A stretch of 37,685 nt of DNA from the NCBI GenBank assembly GCA_023807065.1, contig JAJJLU010003693.1, positions 1 through 37,685 of the forward strand. The letters run 5' to 3'. The notes below the pieces were generated by a model. The model was not told the DNA's origin. It saw only the letters and a list, made by a program, of their open reading frames with translations, and searched no databases. This document shows, piece after piece, positions 35,846 through 37,685 of the stretch. Numbering within the stretch: the first letter of the stretch is position 1; each line of letters starts with the position of its first letter. Made by a program: the position numbers and the translations under genes. The stretch is from Isotricha intestinalis. Its lineage: Eukaryota > Ciliophora > Litostomatea > Vestibuliferida > Isotrichidae.

Positions 35846-37009
35846 TTATTCATTTTCTCTTTCATTAAATATAATAGAACCACTATTTATATCATTAAGA
35901 ATTTGATTATGTTTTCTTTTTATTTCAATTTTCTTTTTTTCAAATTGTTTAATTTTTTCTTCTAAAGAAAAAAAATCATCTGGATTTAAAATATTATCAT
36001 TTTGATTTATATCATCTAATTTTTCAGCAAATAAAATTTTATTTAAACCTTCTAATTTCTTATTTATATTATATTTCTTAAAATTTGAAGAATATACTTT
36101 ATCATAATTGTTTTTTTCAGGAGAATAATTTTTATTAAATTTACTTTGAAATAATTTTAAATAATTATCATTTTTAATTGGACTAGAAATATAAGTTTTA
36201 TAAATTTTATTTGGATTATAAGTAAAATTAAATTTTTTTGAAATATCAGGATAAACATTATATCTTTTTATATCATTTGGTTTATGAATTTGAAAAAAAA
36301 CATCTTGTAATTTTTGTTTTATTGATAAATGTCTTTGATTATTTAACATATTATATAAAATATTATTATTATTATTTATCATTTTTCTTAGATCATATTT
36401 TAAAGAATTTAAATTATTTGAATTTAATATTTTTATTTCTTCTTGTTTATTATTTTTTTTTATATTTGATTCTTTCTTAATTAAATCTTCTTCTATTTTT
36501 AAATTATTATTTAAATTCAAGTTAAAGTCATTTGAAGGTCTTATTATAGAATAAAAATTTGGATTTTCAAAATAATTATTATTATTATATTCATTAAAAT
36601 TTAATTCTTTAATTAAATCTTTTGTTATTTCTTCATCAAATAAATTTTCTCCTTTATTATTTTCTTTAATTAAACTCCCAATATCAATTTCTTTTAATTC
36701 TTTTCCTTTTTCTTCATTATTATTTATTATATTTTTTTCTTCATCTTCACTTTCTGCTGTTTCTAATATTTTTAATAATGATGTATATTTTTCTATAAAA
36801 TGCTGTGTTGTTACATTATCTTTATCTTCTTCATTATCATCATATATTAAATCTAAAAAATTATTTGTTACTTTTTCTTCTATTTTTAAAATATTTATTA
36901 AATAATTTCTCATTTCTTTTTTATTTATATTTTCTCTCATTGATTCTGGTAAATTTGAAAAATTTTCACATTTATCTTTTATCAATGACAGTGTTTCATT
37001 AATATTCAT
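35846..37009 (-). CDS. unrecognised acidic/Asn-rich protein, 387 residues, with C-terminal coiled coil
   Basis: The N-terminal ~95 residues have a helical, partly acidic character (IKDKCENFSNLPESMRENI; LIYDDNEEDKDNV). This could be a degenerate EF-hand-like or helical domain, but no canonical calcium loop is present. The middle is Asn/Lys/Glu-rich. Residues ~335-387 (SLEEKIKQFEKKKIEIKRKH) predict a coiled coil. There is no signal peptide or membrane segment. It is a single exon ending in TAA, 172 bp upstream of the next minus-strand gene. Confidence 0.65.
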   Translation of the reverse strand: MNINETLSLIKDKCENFSNLPESMRENINKKEMRNYLINILKIEEKVTNNFLDLIYDDNEEDKDNVTTQHFIEKYTSLLKILETAESEDEEKNIINNNEEKGKELKEIDIGSLIKENNKGENLFDEEITKDLIKELNFNEYNNNNYFENPNFYSIIRPSNDFNLNLNNNLKIEEDLIKKESNIKKNNKQEEIKILNSNNLNSLKYDLRKMINNNNNILYNMLNNQRHLSIKQKLQDVFFQIHKPNDIKRYNVYPDISKKFNFTYNPNKIYKTYISSPIKNDNYLKLFQSKFNKNYSPEKNNYDKVYSSNFKKYNINKKLEGLNKILFAEKLDDINQNDNILNPDDFFSLEEKIKQFEKKKIEIKRKHNQILNDINSGSIIFNERENE

Positions 37010-37685
37010 TTTTTTTAATTTAAATTTTATATTTAAAAGTTTATTTTTAATTAAAAGAAAAATTTTTTGTTTACTTATTTTGTCATTATTTAACTATTTA
37101 AATATTGTTTCCTTGCTTTAATAGTATTTGAAATAAAGAGAAGTATATTTGAATCTAGAATTACTTTTTATTTTCCTTTATATAAGCTTATCAATAGTAA
37201 ATAAAGAGCAAGGAATATATTTATAAATTTATGCAAAAACATTTTATTAAAAATAACAATTGTTTACTTATAAAAACAAAAAGGTAATAACAAAGAAAAA
37301 GAAATTTAAAAAATAATTTTATTGGGGGATTATTCCTTACAGACTAACTTATTGAAAATAATTATTATGAATTCCTTTTTATTTGTTAAGTTTTTATATG
37401 ATTTATTCAGATTTATGATAAACTAATAAAGATAATATTAATCTTTTAAGAGGAACCAAAATATTTTTATAAAATTAGATTTTTTATCATTTTAATCAAT
37501 TATTACATTATTAATAAAAACATTTATTTTTTTATGTGAATTTAATTTATTTTTTTATATGAATTTATGTAATAATGATAAAAATATTTTTCTTCAGAAA
37601 AAAATGTTTAAATTTTTTTCTATATTGTTAACTTAAAATATAGATTTTTTTCATTGAATAATAATAATATATTCATTATATATTA
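37010..37685. other. AT-rich trailing spacer, no supported gene
   Basis: This is the upstream side of the last minus-strand gene, running to the window edge. No reading frame of useful length, tRNA or telomeric repeat is visible. The first ~60 bases, A-rich on the coding strand, are presumably that gene's leader and promoter. Confidence 0.55.

Noticed and set aside
35846..37009. EF-hand in the N-terminal part of the last gene (YDDNEEDKDNV)
   Set aside because: The acidic stretch lacks the 12-residue loop pattern with the invariant Gly and terminal Glu.
1..37685. tRNA, rRNA, CRISPR arrays, transposons or insertion sequences
   Set aside because: No box-B-like TTCGAAT motifs in spacers, no regular spaced repeats, no transposase or reverse-transcriptase motifs, and no terminal inverted repeats seen by eye.
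1..37685. Ciliate code with TAA/TAG as glutamine
   Set aside because: Gln is encoded by CAA throughout; conserved proteins end at TAA or TAG at their expected C-termini (for example Rab1 GGCC then TAA).
1..37685. Telomere at a window edge
   Set aside because: Neither end shows a C/A- or G/T-rich repeat; both are ordinary AT-rich spacer.

Overview
This is a very AT-rich piece of nuclear DNA (around 20 % GC by eye) from a microbial eukaryote, most likely a ciliated protist. Genes are packed with 50-770 bp spacers. Introns are almost absent; the two I can place are only 28 and 38 nt, with GT...AG ends. The proteins are classic eukaryotic families: Rab1, dynamin, a PHO80-type cyclin, NAP, a protein kinase and a Tul1-type RING ligase. 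OSCP1, a two-domain soluble adenylyl cyclase and a QRICH2-like coiled coil point to a cell with cilia or flagella. TAA, TAG and TGA all end genes (about 14, 2 and 1 times), and no long ORF uses TAA or TAG for glutamine, so the code looks standard. That would suit a ciliate lineage with the standard code (for example a litostome), but the species assignment is inference. I see no telomere at either edge.

Layout, left to right. 591-3908: two plus-strand genes for unrecognised Asn/Lys-rich proteins. 3995-10640: four minus-strand genes: an unrecognised two-exon gene, a PHO80-like cyclin, a zinc-ribbon/protein-kinase fusion and a membrane RING-H2 ubiquitin ligase of the Tul1/FLY type. 11212-11856: a plus-strand secretory TM2-domain protein with an A-rich leader. 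12020-29308: five minus-strand genes: OSCP1, soluble adenylyl cyclase with an added PH domain, a NAP histone chaperone with a Tyr/Asn/Arg/Gly-rich tail, the QRICH2-like coiled coil, and a 2476-residue type I membrane protein. 30075-32222: a dynamin-related GTPase (minus). 32498-33037: a small single-pass membrane protein (plus). 33200-33846: Rab1 (minus), whose P-loop is complete only after removing a 38-nt intron. 34018-37009: two unrecognised low-complexity minus-strand proteins.

There are no operons in the bacterial sense. The genes fall into two loose themes: membrane traffic and secretory quality control (Rab1, dynamin, Tul1-like ligase) and cilium/second-messenger functions (OSCP1, adenylyl cyclase, QRICH2-like). 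The best leads are the zinc-ribbon kinase, the NAP with an RGG-type tail, the PH-domain adenylyl cyclase with an altered bicarbonate-site residue, the Rab1 with Glu in place of the catalytic Gln, the GC-rich island inside the dynamin gene, and the very short introns.
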